Part shown: positions 25,223 through 35,053 of the stretch, piece after piece
Numbering within the stretch: the stretch's first letter is position 1
Layout: each line of letters opens with the position of its first letter
Assembly: GCF_000691165.1 (NCBI RefSeq)
Contig: NZ_ASJD01000001.1
Location: 1-64,000, forward strand
Direction: 5' to 3'
Length of the DNA stretch: 64,000 bases
Source of the DNA: Bacillus safensis FO-36b
GTDB taxonomy: Bacteria; Bacillota; Bacilli; Bacillales; Bacillaceae
The notes under the pieces: generated by a model
Seen by the model: only the letters and a program-made list of their open reading frames with translations
Database searches by the model: none
What the model was told of the DNA's origin: nothing
Made by a program: the position numbers and the translations under genes

Positions 25223-26334
25223 CCGTGATCAGCGTACTCTTGCTCTGTCAGTTTATTTTCACCATATGGAATATGAGGCAGCTTCCTGTTTTAAAGCCAG
25301 CATCCTTTTCGCCGGGTGAACCTATTTCGTTATCGATTCTGATTCCAGCGAGAAATGAGGAAAAAAGGATAGAAGCCTGTCTTCAGTCGATCGTTGATCA
25401 ACGTCTTTACCCGAAAGAGCTTATCGTACTTGATGACCATTCGACAGATCAGACAAGAGCGATGGTGGAGCGCTTCGCAGAAACATATCCGTGGATCCGT
25501 CTCCTTTCAGGTCAGCCATTAAAGCGGGGCTGGCTTGGTAAATCATATGCCTGCTCTCAGCTCGCTGAGGCAGCAGCTTCTGACTGGCTGCTATTTTTAG
25601 ATGCGGATGTCCGGTTAAAAAAAGGGGCAGTTGAATCAGTATACAAGCAGTTATGCATGCAAAAAACGGGCATGCTGTCAGGTTTTCCAGAACAAAAAAC
25701 AGGCACATTGTTTGAACATCTTGTCGTTCCCATGATGATGTTTACCATTGGCTGTCACCTGCCAGTGAAATGGGTAAGAAAATCTAAGAATCCCGCTTTT
25801 GCCGCAGCACATGGCGGTTTTATTGCCATTGAAAAGAATTGTTATCACAACATTGGCGGGCATAAAGCGATCAAGGATTCACTCGTTGATGATATGGCTT
25901 TGGCTAAACGGGTGAAGGAAAAAGGCTTTCCGTTCACACTTGTAAGCATTCATCCATTTGTGTATATGAGAATGTATGAAAGTGGACAAGAGGTTTGGGA
26001 AGGTTACCGGAAAAATTTGTTCCCGGGTGTGAATCGAAGCATTCCTCTGTTAAGCAGTGTCTTTTGTTTATACACCCTCCTTTATTTGGTTCCTGTCATT
26101 TGTTTCATGATCGCATTGTTTCAGCTGGATGTTTTGAGCATATGCTTAGCCATTCTTTGCTATGGGCTGGGTGTGTCGATTAAAGCGGCAATTGATATTG
26201 AAAACGGGCGGACATCTGCGATGGCTTTTTTATTGCCGGTCAGTATTTTAAGTCTGATCGCCATTGGCTTTGCTTCTATGAAAATCGGGCTGAAAAAAGA
26301 AGGGTATGAATGGAAAGGGAGAAGGTACGAATGA
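25207..26334 (+). CDS. GT2 glycosyltransferase (CrtQ-like)
   Basis: A 375-residue membrane-anchored family 2 glycosyltransferase: an N-terminal helix, nucleotide-binding SILIPARNEEKRIEACL, DDHSTDQT, the DxD motif LDADV, a D-x-D/QVWEGYRKN-type acceptor block, then two or three C-terminal helices. It resembles 4,4'-diaponeurosporenoate glycosyltransferase CrtQ, so it likely glucosylates the carotenoid. The ATG at 25207 overlaps the preceding gene by 16 bases. Confidence 0.8.
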   Translation: MAVFLTVISVLLLCQFIFTIWNMRQLPVLKPASFSPGEPISLSILIPARNEEKRIEACLQSIVDQRLYPKELIVLDDHSTDQTRAMVERFAETYPWIRLLSGQPLKRGWLGKSYACSQLAEAAASDWLLFLDADVRLKKGAVESVYKQLCMQKTGMLSGFPEQKTGTLFEHLVVPMMMFTIGCHLPVKWVRKSKNPAFAAAHGGFIAIEKNCYHNIGGHKAIKDSLVDDMALAKRVKEKGFPFTLVSIHPFVYMRMYESGQEVWEGYRKNLFPGVNRSIPLLSSVFCLYTLLYLVPVICFMIALFQLDVLSICLAILCYGLGVSIKAAIDIENGRTSAMAFLLPVSILSLIAIGFASMKIGLKKEGYEWKGRRYE

Positions 26335-27812
26335 AAAAAGTGATCATCATCGGCGGCGGATTTGGCGGATTATCAGCCGCGATCCGTCTACAGTCACGCG
26401 GGGTTCAGGTCACCATTTTAGAAAAAGAAGCGGCTTTAGGCGGGAAATTGCAGCGCCATCACGGAGCAGGCTACTCTTTTGATTTAGGACCGAGTACCAT
26501 TACAATGAAGGCATATTTTGAAGAAGTGTTTACATCCTGTCATAGACGGATGGAGGATTATGTGACCTTTTATCCGATTTCTCCGCTTACCAAAAATATT
26601 TTTCCAGATGGACATACGGTCGAGTTTACGCCGAATATGGAGCAAATGGAATTACAAATTGCTGCATTCAGTCCTGAAGATGCGAAGCAATACCGTGCAT
26701 TTTTGCAGGAATCAAAGGCGCTTTTTCAAAAGGCAGAGGAGCAGTTTTTAAATCGTCTGTTATTGAGCTGGAAGGATAAGGCGGATTTAAAGCTGATGAA
26801 AGCACTTCTCGCTGTCAAACCGTTCACATCCGTTCAGCGCCTGCTGCGTCAATATTTCCGTCACCCCCATACATTGGCGATGTTTGGACGGTATGCTACT
26901 TATATTGGCTCCTCTCCCTACGAGGCGCCGGCTATTTTTAATATGATGGCGTATTTAGAAGGGGAGAAAGGGATTTATGGAATACAGGGCGGTACATATC
27001 GTTTAGTTGAGGCATTTGAGACACTGGCAAAAGAATTAGGTGTTCAGATTCACCTCAATGAACAAGTGAACAAGATTCATGTGAAGGATCGGCAGGTCAA
27101 AGGAGTGGAAACGGATCAGCAGATGTATGAGGCAGATCAAGTCATTGCAGGAGCAGATGCGCTGACTGTATACCGTCATCTCATAGATGAAAAAAACCGT
27201 CCTCGTTATTTAAATCAAAAACTGTCTGGCATTGAACCGTCGTTGTCGGGCTTTGTTCTCTTATTAGGTGTACCTAAAGTCTATGAACAGCTGGCCCATC
27301 ACAATGTGTTTTTCCCTGAGGATTATGAGCAAGAATTCAAGGATATTTTTCAGAAAAAACAGTTGCCTCAAGACCCGGCGCTATACATATGCTATTCAGG
27401 TCATTCAGAACCAGCTTTAAGCGGAGGACCGGGAAGAAGCAACCTGTTTGTACTGGCCAATGCACCTTATGTGACAAAAGAGCAAGATTGGGACATGCTA
27501 AAGGAGACATATCGTCAGCATGTAAAAAACAAATTAATGGAAAAAGGTCTTTTTGATTTGGATGAGCTTATCGAATATGAAGCGGTTCAAACCCCGCTTG
27601 ATCTGCAGCAGAAAACGGGGGCATATCGTGGAGCCATTTATGGCATGTCTTCAAACTCGTTCAAACAGGCGTTCTTTCGCATCAATAATCAGTCAAAGGA
27701 CATTGAAGGACTTTGGTTTGTTGGAGGAACAAGTCATCCAGGCGGCGGCACGCCGATGGTGACAAAATCAGGCCAGCTTGTCGCAGAAGCGATACTGAAG
27801 CAATGGACGTAA
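26331..27812 (+). CDS. CrtN/CrtP-type carotenoid desaturase/oxidase
   Basis: A 493-residue FAD-dependent phytoene-desaturase-family enzyme. It has the N-terminal dinucleotide site IIGGGFGGLSAAIRLQ, LGPSTITMK substrate-side block, and the C-terminal FVGGTSHPGGGTPMV family signature. Bacillus and Staphylococcus paralogues either desaturate C30 precursors (CrtN) or oxidise a terminal methyl group (CrtP/CrtNc). Given the tailoring neighbours, oxidation is the better guess. The ATG overlaps the previous stop as ATGA. Confidence 0.82.
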   Translation: MKKVIIIGGGFGGLSAAIRLQSRGVQVTILEKEAALGGKLQRHHGAGYSFDLGPSTITMKAYFEEVFTSCHRRMEDYVTFYPISPLTKNIFPDGHTVEFTPNMEQMELQIAAFSPEDAKQYRAFLQESKALFQKAEEQFLNRLLLSWKDKADLKLMKALLAVKPFTSVQRLLRQYFRHPHTLAMFGRYATYIGSSPYEAPAIFNMMAYLEGEKGIYGIQGGTYRLVEAFETLAKELGVQIHLNEQVNKIHVKDRQVKGVETDQQMYEADQVIAGADALTVYRHLIDEKNRPRYLNQKLSGIEPSLSGFVLLLGVPKVYEQLAHHNVFFPEDYEQEFKDIFQKKQLPQDPALYICYSGHSEPALSGGPGRSNLFVLANAPYVTKEQDWDMLKETYRQHVKNKLMEKGLFDLDELIEYEAVQTPLDLQQKTGAYRGAIYGMSSNSFKQAFFRINNQSKDIEGLWFVGGTSHPGGGTPMVTKSGQLVAEAILKQWT

Positions 27813-27838
27813 TCAAAGATGAAAAGGAGAGAAATCGA

Positions 27839-28633
27839 GTGATTGTGGAAAAAAGAAGGTTTCCGTCGCCCCATCCGCATATTCACTTATATACAGTGAC
27901 CTATGAGGCAGTTGGACTTCGGATGAAAGGGCTGCTCGCTGAACCGGCCGGAGAAGGTTTCTACGACGGCTTTTTGTATTTACGAGGCGGCATTAAAAAT
28001 GTGGGGATGGTCAGAACAGGCCGGATTGTGCAATTTGCCGCGCAGGGCTTTGTCGTCTTTGCTCCCTTTTACCGGGGAAACCAAGGAGGCGAAGGGAACG
28101 AAGATTTTGCCGGAGAAGATCGAAAAGATGCGTTCGCTGCCTTTCAGCTGTTAAAACAGCACAAAAAAGTGAAGAAGGACCGCATTCATATCTTTGGTTT
28201 TTCGCGAGGCGGTATTATGGGCATCTGGACCGCTGTTGAAATGAAACAGGAGGCAGCTTCCTTTGTCACATGGGGAGGCGTCAGTGATATGAAACTGACT
28301 TATGAAGAGCGTGTGGATATGAGACGGATGATGAAGCGTGTGATTGGCGGCCCGCCGCATAAGGTGCCAGAGGCATATGAGAACAGAACCCCTTTAAATG
28401 ATGTGGACAAAATTGAAGCACCTGTCCTTATCATCCACGGAGAAGAGGACCAAAATGTATCGATTGAGCATGCGTATTTGTTAGAAGATGCGCTGCGCCA
28501 GCACGGGAAATCCGTGGAGACATGGTATTTCCACGGATACAACCACTATTTCCCGCCGCAGCATAATCGAGAAATTGTGAGAAGGCTGACCACATGGATG
28601 CACAGCCGAAAAAGCGGAAATGTGGTAAAATAA
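27839..28633 (+). CDS. ytmA: YtmA alpha/beta hydrolase (prolyl-oligopeptidase-like)
   Basis: A 264-residue serine hydrolase with nucleophile elbow GFSRGGIMG (Ser about residue 121), an Asp in HGEEDQNV and a His in GYNHYF. The substrate is unknown. The GTG at 27839 has AAAAGGAGAG seven bases upstream and aligns with B. subtilis YtmA; longer frames overlap the carotenoid gene without ribosome sites. It stands 26 bases after the desaturase, so it may ride on the carotenoid transcript although it belongs to the ancestral yt order. Confidence 0.85.
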   Translation: MIVEKRRFPSPHPHIHLYTVTYEAVGLRMKGLLAEPAGEGFYDGFLYLRGGIKNVGMVRTGRIVQFAAQGFVVFAPFYRGNQGGEGNEDFAGEDRKDAFAAFQLLKQHKKVKKDRIHIFGFSRGGIMGIWTAVEMKQEAASFVTWGGVSDMKLTYEERVDMRRMMKRVIGGPPHKVPEAYENRTPLNDVDKIEAPVLIIHGEEDQNVSIEHAYLLEDALRQHGKSVETWYFHGYNHYFPPQHNREIVRRLTTWMHSRKSGNVVK

Positions 28634-28672
28634 GCAGTATAACGAAATATAGAAAGTAGGGGGATTTTCATT

Positions 28673-28915
28673 ATGGGAATGCCTGTTGAATTTAATACAA
28701 TGATTGTCACAAAGGGAAAAGAGACAAGAATTGAAGAAAATGTATTTGAACTCATGAAGGATGGATACCGCATTTATCCATTAAATATTCCACTTGAGGT
28801 GCGCAAAACGAAAGACGGAGAAAAAACAGGGACTGCACATGTTGAAAAGCTGGAGCTGACAGACAATGTCACGAAGGTGACGTACCGTCTTGTGTCCTTG
28901 CATTCAACAAACTAA
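28673..28915 (+). CDS. ytmB: YtmB, DUF2584 protein
   Basis: An 80-residue soluble protein matching the short Bacillus DUF2584 family (YtmB). It is predicted all-beta and charged, with no catalytic motif. The ATG follows AGGGGGA. It lies 39 bases after ytmA and ends at a bidirectional terminator. Function unknown. Confidence 0.82.
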   Translation: MGMPVEFNTMIVTKGKETRIEENVFELMKDGYRIYPLNIPLEVRKTKDGEKTGTAHVEKLELTDNVTKVTYRLVSLHSTN

Positions 28916-28950
28916 AAAAGCTGAGGGATTTTATTCTCCTCAGCTTTTTT
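28914..28950. terminator. Bidirectional terminator, ytmB/pckA
   Basis: Arms AAAAAAGCTGAGG and CCTCAGCTTTTTT around an 11-nt loop, T-rich in both directions. Confidence 0.9.
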
Positions 28951-28957
28951 CATTTGG

Positions 28958-30544
28958 TTATACGAGTGGACCGCCTTTGGCTTCAATGTCACTTGCCGCG
29001 TGGCTGAATTTTTGGAAGTTCTTTTTAAATTCATTGGCAAGGAAGTGTGCTTTTTCTTGATAAGCCTCTTGGTCATCCCATGTTTTAGCAGGTTGAAGCA
29101 CTTCATCTGGTACACCAGGTATATGAAGCGGGATGTGTAAGCCAAAGATGTCATCAGTAATCATCTCGGCATTGTCAAGGTCACCTTCGATTGCTGCCTG
29201 CACCATTGCTCTTGTATGAGCGAGATTCATTCGTTTGCCTGTACCGTAGCCTCCGCCAGTCCAGCCTGTATTCACAAGGAATACTTTTGCACCGTGCTCA
29301 TCAATCTTTTTGCCAAGCATTTCAGCATAGACGTGAGCTGGAAGCGGAAGGAATGGTGAACCGAAGCAAGTAGAGAATGTCGTTTCTGGTGATGTGACAC
29401 CGCGCTCAGTTCCAGCTAATTTACTTGTGTACCCGCTCAAGAAATGGTACATTGCCTGCTCTTTTGTTAAACGGCTGATTGGAGGTAAGACGCCAAACGC
29501 ATCAGCTGTTAAGAAGACAATGGCAGATGGATGTCCTGCGATACTTGGTTTCACGATGTTATCAATCATTTCGATTGGGTAAGCAGCGCGTGTATTTTCA
29601 GTAAAGAAAGTATCATCGTAATCCGCTTCACGTGTTTCTTCATCAAGCACAACGTTCTCAAGAACTGATCCGAAGCTGATCGCTTTGTAGATCTGAGGTT
29701 CTTTTTCTTCACTTAAGTTCACACATTTCGCATAGCATCCGCCCTCGATATTGAAGACCCCTGTGCCAGACCAGCCGTGTTCATCGTCTCCGATCAGCTT
29801 GCGGCTTGCGCTTGCAGAAAGCGTCGTTTTCCCAGTACCTGAAAGCCCGAAGAATAAGGCTACATCGCCTTCTTGACCTACGTTTGCTGAGCAGTGCATG
29901 GATAAAATATCTTGCTCAGGAAGCAGGTAGTTCATCACAGAGAAAATGGACTTTTTCATTTCTCCTGCATATTCTGTTCCACCGATAAGAATCGTGCGTT
30001 TTTCAAAAGAAACGATGATAAACGTTTCAGAGTTTGTGCCATCTGTTGCAGGATCTGCTTTAAAGTGCGGTGCAGATAAGATGGTGAAAGGTTTTTCGTT
30101 TGAAGAAGGTGTTGACCCGTCAGGTCTGATAAATAGCTGCTTGGCAAAAAGATTGTGCCATGCGAATTCGTTTACAACTGTAATCGGCATACGATATCTT
30201 TCGTCAGCGCCTGCAAACCCTTCAAAGACGAATAGTTCATCACGTTCTTTTAAGTATGACACAACCTTTGTATATAAACGGTCAAATGCTTCTTTGGAGA
30301 TCGGCTGGTTTACTTGACCCCAATCGATTTTATGTTCAGAGCTTTCTTCTTTGACGATAAATTTATCTTTAGGCGAACGTCCTGTGTAGGCTCCAGTTGT
30401 AGCGCGGACAGCTCCAGTTGATGTTAAAACGCCTTCATTACGTGCCAAAATCTTTTCAACAAGTTTCGGAACAGATAAATTTTGGTGCGTATTTTCTAAT
30501 GAGAGCAATGACTGCAAATCTTCTTTTAAATCCACTGAGTTCAT
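28958..30544 (-). CDS. pckA: Phosphoenolpyruvate carboxykinase (ATP)
   Basis: A 528-residue gluconeogenic enzyme converting oxaloacetate plus ATP to PEP and CO2. Visible motifs are RSPKDKF, the kinase-1a P-loop [12 protein letters not shown] near residue 235, metal/ATP sites GDDEHGW and EGGCYAK, and TGWTGG. The ATG follows AAGGAAGG. Its promoter region has a CcpN-type operator, fitting glucose repression of gluconeogenesis in B. subtilis. Monocistronic. Confidence 0.96.
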   Translation of the reverse strand: MNSVDLKEDLQSLLSLENTHQNLSVPKLVEKILARNEGVLTSTGAVRATTGAYTGRSPKDKFIVKEESSEHKIDWGQVNQPISKEAFDRLYTKVVSYLKERDELFVFEGFAGADERYRMPITVVNEFAWHNLFAKQLFIRPDGSTPSSNEKPFTILSAPHFKADPATDGTNSETFIIVSFEKRTILIGGTEYAGEMKKSIFSVMNYLLPEQDILSMHCSANVGQEGDVALFFGLSGTGKTTLSASASRKLIGDDEHGWSGTGVFNIEGGCYAKCVNLSEEKEPQIYKAISFGSVLENVVLDEETREADYDDTFFTENTRAAYPIEMIDNIVKPSIAGHPSAIVFLTADAFGVLPPISRLTKEQAMYHFLSGYTSKLAGTERGVTSPETTFSTCFGSPFLPLPAHVYAEMLGKKIDEHGAKVFLVNTGWTGGGYGTGKRMNLAHTRAMVQAAIEGDLDNAEMITDDIFGLHIPLHIPGVPDEVLQPAKTWDDQEAYQEKAHFLANEFKKNFQKFSHAASDIEAKGGPLV

Positions 30545-30587
30545 AAAAAAACCCTTCCTTTACCGTTGAATTTGTTTGTTTCGATTA

Positions 30588-30615
30588 GTATAACACATTA
30601 ATAATAATAGTCTAT
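30588..30615 (-). promoter_or_regulatory. pckA promoter with CcpN operator
   Basis: On the minus strand TAGACT, 16 bases, TATACT forms the promoter. Over the -10 is TGTGTTATACT (30598-30588), a full match to the CcpN consensus TRTGHYATAYW as I recall it. Confidence 0.65.
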
Positions 30616-30723
30616 ACTATTTAAAAATTTTTGTGTGTGTTTTTTCATTTCTGCTATGAAAATATGCTTTTTGGTGATGCTAATGGTGAGGAGAAAAAAG
30701 AGGGAGATAATTCTTATGAAGCA

Positions 30724-30753
30724 TTGACATGACGCAAGGGTTTAAGATAAGAT
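30724..30753 (+). promoter_or_regulatory. Sigma-A promoter of the metK leader
   Basis: A consensus TTGACA (30724-30729), 18 bases, TAAGAT (30748-30753). The start falls just upstream of the riboswitch. Confidence 0.75.
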
Positions 30754-30770
30754 ATCTTATTGAACGGATA

Positions 30771-30960
30771 CTCTTATCCCGAGTTGGTGGAGGGACAGGC
30801 CCGATGAAGCCCAGCAACCGGTTTCTTATTTAAAAGGCATGAAAATGCTGAGAAACCAAGGTGCTAACCTGATGCAAGGTACAAGAACACCTTGAGCGAT
30901 AAGAGTGAAAGGCATGCGATCTCAGACCCTTTCCTCGCAATGAAGGAAATGGTTTTTTTA
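30771..30960 (+). ncRNA. SAM-I (S-box) riboswitch with terminator, metK leader
   Basis: The aptamer opens with CTCTTATC (P1, pairing with GATAAGAG at 30898-30905), followed by the S-box core GAGTTGGTGGAGGGA, CCCGATGAAGCCCAGCAACC, and AAGGTGCTAACCTGATGCAAGG. A terminator hairpin (ACCCTTTCCT with AGGAAATGGT, then T7) ends at about 30960. SAM binding favours termination, so metK is read when SAM is low. The 556 bases between pckA and metK hold this element; the 140 bases after the terminator show no gene. Confidence 0.95.
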
Positions 30961-31100
30961 TTTTTGGGATATCATATGAACAAATTGCCAATAACATCTC
31001 TAATATAAACGTTTTCAAATATAAGAGGGAACGAGTTCCGTATCATATTGGAGGCCTCATCTTGGGATGATGTGGTCTTGTACAGGAGGAAATAGCCATT

Positions 31101-32303
31101 ATGAGTCAAAATCGTCGTTTATTTACTTCAGAATCAGTGACAGAAGGACATCCGGATAAAATCTGTGATCAAATTTCAGACAGCATTTTGGATGAAATTT
31201 TAAAGAAAGATCCAAATGCACGTGTTGCCTGTGAAACTTCTGTTACAACCGGTCTCGTATTAGTAAGCGGTGAAATTACAACGTCTACTTATGTCGATAT
31301 TCCAAAGACGGTGCGTGACACAATTAAGGAAATTGGCTACACACGTGCGAAATATGGTTTTGATGCGGAAACATGTGCTGTACTTACATCAATTGATGAA
31401 CAGTCTGCTGATATTGCGCAAGGTGTAGACAAAGCGCTTGAAGCACGTGAAGGAACAATGACGGAAGAAGAAATTGATGCGATTGGTGCAGGTGACCAAG
31501 GATTGATGTTTGGTTTTGCCAATAACGAAACCGAAGAGCTCATGCCGCTGCCGATTTCACTAGCGCATAAATTATCTCGCCGTTTAACAGAAGTACGTAA
31601 GGATGAAACACTTGCATACCTTCGTCCAGACGGAAAAACACAAGTCACAGTTGAATATGATGAGCAAAACAAACCAGTTCGTATTGACACAGTGGTTATT
31701 TCTACGCAGCATGCACCAGAAGTGACGCTTGAACAAATTCAAAGTGACTTAAAAGAGCATGTCATCAGTCCTGTCGTTCCAAGTGAACTGATTGATGAAC
31801 AGACAAAATACTTTATTAACCCAACTGGCCGTTTCGTGATCGGAGGACCTCAAGGGGATGCTGGTTTAACTGGACGTAAAATCATCGTTGATACGTATGG
31901 CGGATACGCTCGTCATGGCGGCGGTGCTTTCTCAGGTAAGGATGCAACGAAGGTTGACCGTTCTGCGGCTTATGCTGCTCGTTACGTAGCGAAAAACATC
32001 GTAGCTGCCGGCCTTGCAGATTCTTGTGAAGTACAGCTTGCTTATGCAATTGGTGTAGCACAGCCTGTATCGATTTCAATTGATACATTTGGGACAGGAA
32101 AAGCTTCAGAAGAAAAATTAATTGAAGTGGTTCGTGCAAACTTTGATCTTCGTCCAGCTGGCATTATTAAAATGCTTGACCTGCGCCGTCCGATCTACAA
32201 ACAAACAGCTGCATACGGACATTTCGGCCGTCACGACTTAGATCTTCCGTGGGAAAAAACGGATAAAGCCGATACACTTCGCAAAGAAGCATTGGGACAA
32301 TAA
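31101..32303 (+). CDS. metK: S-adenosylmethionine synthetase
   Basis: A 400-residue enzyme making SAM from methionine and ATP. Family signatures are present: [23 protein letters not shown] and [23 protein letters not shown], plus catalytic Lys and metal-binding residues within them. The ATG is 11 bases from AGGAGG. Controlled by the S-box upstream. Its product feeds the methyl cycle whose by-product is recycled by luxS at 15.8 kb. Confidence 0.97.
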   Translation: MSQNRRLFTSESVTEGHPDKICDQISDSILDEILKKDPNARVACETSVTTGLVLVSGEITTSTYVDIPKTVRDTIKEIGYTRAKYGFDAETCAVLTSIDEQSADIAQGVDKALEAREGTMTEEEIDAIGAGDQGLMFGFANNETEELMPLPISLAHKLSRRLTEVRKDETLAYLRPDGKTQVTVEYDEQNKPVRIDTVVISTQHAPEVTLEQIQSDLKEHVISPVVPSELIDEQTKYFINPTGRFVIGGPQGDAGLTGRKIIVDTYGGYARHGGGAFSGKDATKVDRSAAYAARYVAKNIVAAGLADSCEVQLAYAIGVAQPVSISIDTFGTGKASEEKLIEVVRANFDLRPAGIIKMLDLRRPIYKQTAAYGHFGRHDLDLPWEKTDKADTLRKEALGQ

Positions 32304-32311
32304 CAACATAA

Positions 32312-32340
32312 AAAACCGCTTATTTTAAGCGGTTTTCCTT
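32312..32340 (+). terminator. Terminator of metK
   Basis: An 11-bp stem AAAACCGCTTA with TAAGCGGTTTT and a 3-nt loop, then CCTTTT. Confidence 0.82.
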
Positions 32341-32451
32341 TTGATTAAAAAAAAATCTTCAAAAAGCGAAAAAATGTGAAACAAAATCGGACAAAATACT
32401 GTCTAATTATAGGTCTACTTTTAAGAAATAACATAACGTGGAGGCAATAAT

Positions 32452-34350
32452 ATGTGTGGGTTTGTTGGTGTATTTAATCACCGTCCATTGTCCGAAACTA
32501 CTGAACAGGAAGAGCTAATTAAACAAATGAATCGTCTCATCGTTCATCGTGGTCCGGATGATGAGGGTTACTTTCATGATGAGCATGTAGGATTTGGATT
32601 TAGACGTTTAAGTATTATAGATGTTGAGCACGGAAAGCAGCCGCTTTCTTATGAAGATGAAAAGTATTGGATTATTTTCAACGGAGAAATTTATAACTAT
32701 GTGGAGCTGAAGGAAGAGCTTGTGAAAAAAGGCTATACGTTCAGCACAGATTCTGATACGGAAGTACTTCTTGCTACATACCGTCATTATAAAGAAGAAG
32801 CGGCTTCTAAGCTTCGCGGCATGTTTGCATTTTTAATTTGGGATAAAGAAGCGCAATTGTTATATGGCGCAAGAGATCCTTTCGGCATCAAACCGCTTTA
32901 TTTTACACAAATGGATGAGCAAGTGTACTTTGCGTCTGAACGCAAAAGCTTGATGGCAGTGAACGAGAACATTTTATTTGATGAGACTGCTTTGCAGCAA
33001 TACATGTCATTCCAGTTCGTACCTGAGCCAAATACACTTGATCAAAAGGTGCACAAAGTAGAGCCAGGTCATCAGTTTACTTTACGCCCAGGACAGGAGA
33101 TTGAATTTAAGACTTACTGGAAGGTTCAATTCAAGCCTGTGCAAACACAAGAACAGAAGCTGATTGAAGAAGTACGCGATGCAATCTATGATTCTGTGAA
33201 AGTTCATATGAGAAGTGATGTTCCTGTTGGTTCATTCCTATCAGGTGGTATCGATTCTTCTTTCATCGTATCTGTTGCAAAGGAATTTCATCCTGAGCTG
33301 AAGACGTTTTCTGTTGGTTTCCAGCAGGATGGCTTTAGTGAAGTTGATGTAGCGAAGGAAACGGCTGATAAGCTGGGCTTACAAAACTTCAGTGCGGTAA
33401 TTTCTCCTGAGGAATATATGAACGAGCTTCCGAAAATTGTTTGGCATTTAGATGATCCTTTAGCTGATCCGGCGGCGATTCCATTGTATTTCGTGGCAAA
33501 GGAAGCGAAGAAACAAGTGACGGTCGTTCTTTCTGGTGAGGGAGCAGACGAGCTGTTCGGTGGATATAATATTTACCGTGAGCCGCTTTCTCTTAAACCA
33601 TTTGAATCTGTTCCATCTATGCTGAAAAAGCTTCTTCTTCGTCTGGCGCGCTTAATGCCAGAAGGAATGAAAGGAAAAAGCTTTATCGTCCGCGGCTGTA
33701 CACCATTAGAGGAACGTTATATCGGTAATGCGAAAATCTTTGAAGAGCCAGTAAAGAAAAACCTCTTAAAGCAGTATGATCCGAACATTACGTATCGTGA
33801 TGTGACGAAGACATACTTCGAGGAAAGTGCAGGCTACAGTGATATTAACAAAATGCAATATGTTGATATTCATACGTGGATGCGCGGGGACATCTTACTG
33901 AAAGCAGATAAGATGACAATGGCGAATTCTCTTGAGCTTCGCGTTCCTTTCCTTGATAAGGTCGTATTTGAAGCGGCTTCTAAAATTCCAGAAGAGCTGA
34001 AAACAAAAGATGGCACAACGAAATATTTATTGCGTAAAGCAGCAGAAGGCATTGTGCCTGACCATGTGTTAAACCGCAAGAAGCTTGGCTTCCCTGTTCC
34101 AATTCGTCATTGGCTGAAAAATGAGATGAACGCTTGGGCGAAAGACATCATTAAAAACAGTCAAACTGACGAATATATTAACAAAGCGTATGTGCTTGAT
34201 TTATTAAATGAACATTGTGCTGGTAAAGCAGATCATAGCCGTAAGATTTGGACCGTCCTGATTTTTATGATTTGGCACAGCATTTATGTCGAGCGCAGTA
34301 TTGATCCAGAGCAATTGAATCATCAACCGAAAGAAGTCATCTTCAGTTAA
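32452..34350 (+). CDS. asnB: Asparagine synthase (glutamine-hydrolysing)
   Basis: A 632-residue two-domain enzyme. The N-terminal Ntn glutaminase begins MCGFVGVF with nucleophile Cys2, and RGPDDEG and FNGEIYNY line the site. The synthetase domain has the PP-loop SGGIDSS near residue 265 and GEGADELFGGY. It amidates aspartate with glutamine nitrogen. The ATG follows GGAGG. Its terminator is shared with the converging ytoA. Confidence 0.96.
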   Translation: MCGFVGVFNHRPLSETTEQEELIKQMNRLIVHRGPDDEGYFHDEHVGFGFRRLSIIDVEHGKQPLSYEDEKYWIIFNGEIYNYVELKEELVKKGYTFSTDSDTEVLLATYRHYKEEAASKLRGMFAFLIWDKEAQLLYGARDPFGIKPLYFTQMDEQVYFASERKSLMAVNENILFDETALQQYMSFQFVPEPNTLDQKVHKVEPGHQFTLRPGQEIEFKTYWKVQFKPVQTQEQKLIEEVRDAIYDSVKVHMRSDVPVGSFLSGGIDSSFIVSVAKEFHPELKTFSVGFQQDGFSEVDVAKETADKLGLQNFSAVISPEEYMNELPKIVWHLDDPLADPAAIPLYFVAKEAKKQVTVVLSGEGADELFGGYNIYREPLSLKPFESVPSMLKKLLLRLARLMPEGMKGKSFIVRGCTPLEERYIGNAKIFEEPVKKNLLKQYDPNITYRDVTKTYFEESAGYSDINKMQYVDIHTWMRGDILLKADKMTMANSLELRVPFLDKVVFEAASKIPEELKTKDGTTKYLLRKAAEGIVPDHVLNRKKLGFPVPIRHWLKNEMNAWAKDIIKNSQTDEYINKAYVLDLLNEHCAGKADHSRKIWTVLIFMIWHSIYVERSIDPEQLNHQPKEVIFS

Positions 34351-34352
34351 TG

Positions 34353-34389
34353 AAAAAAGGTTTTCAGCTTTGTGCTGAAAACCTTTTTT
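34353..34389. terminator. Bidirectional terminator after asnB
   Basis: A perfect 16-bp stem (34353-34368 with 34374-34389, loop of 5) with A and T runs in the arms. Confidence 0.93.
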
Positions 34390-34492
34390 GTCATGATAGA
34401 AAGTGGCGGAAAAGGGTAAAATAACAAGCGGTTCATAGTTATTGCTTAATATCCTGAAAAAAACATGATAAAGTGAAGATACACGTATGATG

Positions 34493-35008
34493 TTAACGAG
34501 GTAAAAGGGAACGATAGTATTGTCCTTTTTCTACATATTCTCTGCGGATTCGGTCCATGTCTTGGATATCTTCATCTGTTAACAGCCGAACGACTTTGGC
34601 TGGACGGCCAAAAGCGAGTGATCCTTTTGGGATGACCTTTCCTTGAGGGACAAGACTTCCTGCACCGATAAAGGCGCCTTCGCCAATCTCCGCACCATCG
34701 AGAATGATAGACCCCATGCCAATGAGGGCATTTTTTCGAATGATTGAGCTATGTAATGTGACTTGGTGTCCAATGGTAGCACCATCTTCAATAAGAAGTG
34801 TTTTTCCAGGACTTTGATGCAGGCACGATAAATCTTGAATGTTGACGTTCTTTCCAATTCTCACAGGTGCAACATCGCCTCTGATGACGGTTTGGAACCA
34901 CACGCTCGAATATTCTCCAATTGTGACATCACCGGTAATGGTGGCGTTATCTGCGACAAAGACCGATTCATGAATCTCAGGTGTAAACTGATGATATGGA
35001 TAAATCAC
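34493..35008 (-). CDS. ytoA: Gamma-carbonic-anhydrase-like left-handed beta-helix protein
   Basis: A 171-residue hexapeptide-repeat protein of the gamma-class carbonic anhydrase/PaaY family. Repeats run from about residue 15 to 140, and the metal-site histidines are suggested by LHQSPG, IGHQVTLHS and LHSSII. Catalytic carbonic anhydrase activity is uncertain in many such homologues. The GTG at 35008 has AAGAAAGGAAG eight bases upstream; the open frame above it runs into ytpA. It starts 45 bases from divergent ytpA. Confidence 0.87.
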   Translation of the reverse strand: MIYPYHQFTPEIHESVFVADNATITGDVTIGEYSSVWFQTVIRGDVAPVRIGKNVNIQDLSCLHQSPGKTLLIEDGATIGHQVTLHSSIIRKNALIGMGSIILDGAEIGEGAFIGAGSLVPQGKVIPKGSLAFGRPAKVVRLLTDEDIQDMDRIRREYVEKGQYYRSLLPR

Positions 35009-35053
35009 TTTTTCGACTTCCTTTCTTAATACAACATTTGTGAGGTGTTTACT

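Noticed and set aside
27713..27838. Longer ytmA overlapping the carotenoid oxidase
   Set aside because: No ribosome site for the early starts; the GTG at 27839 has AAAAGGAGAG and matches the family N-terminus.
30976..31008. Ten-codon leader peptide before metK
   Set aside because: No ribosome site and regulation is already explained by the S-box.
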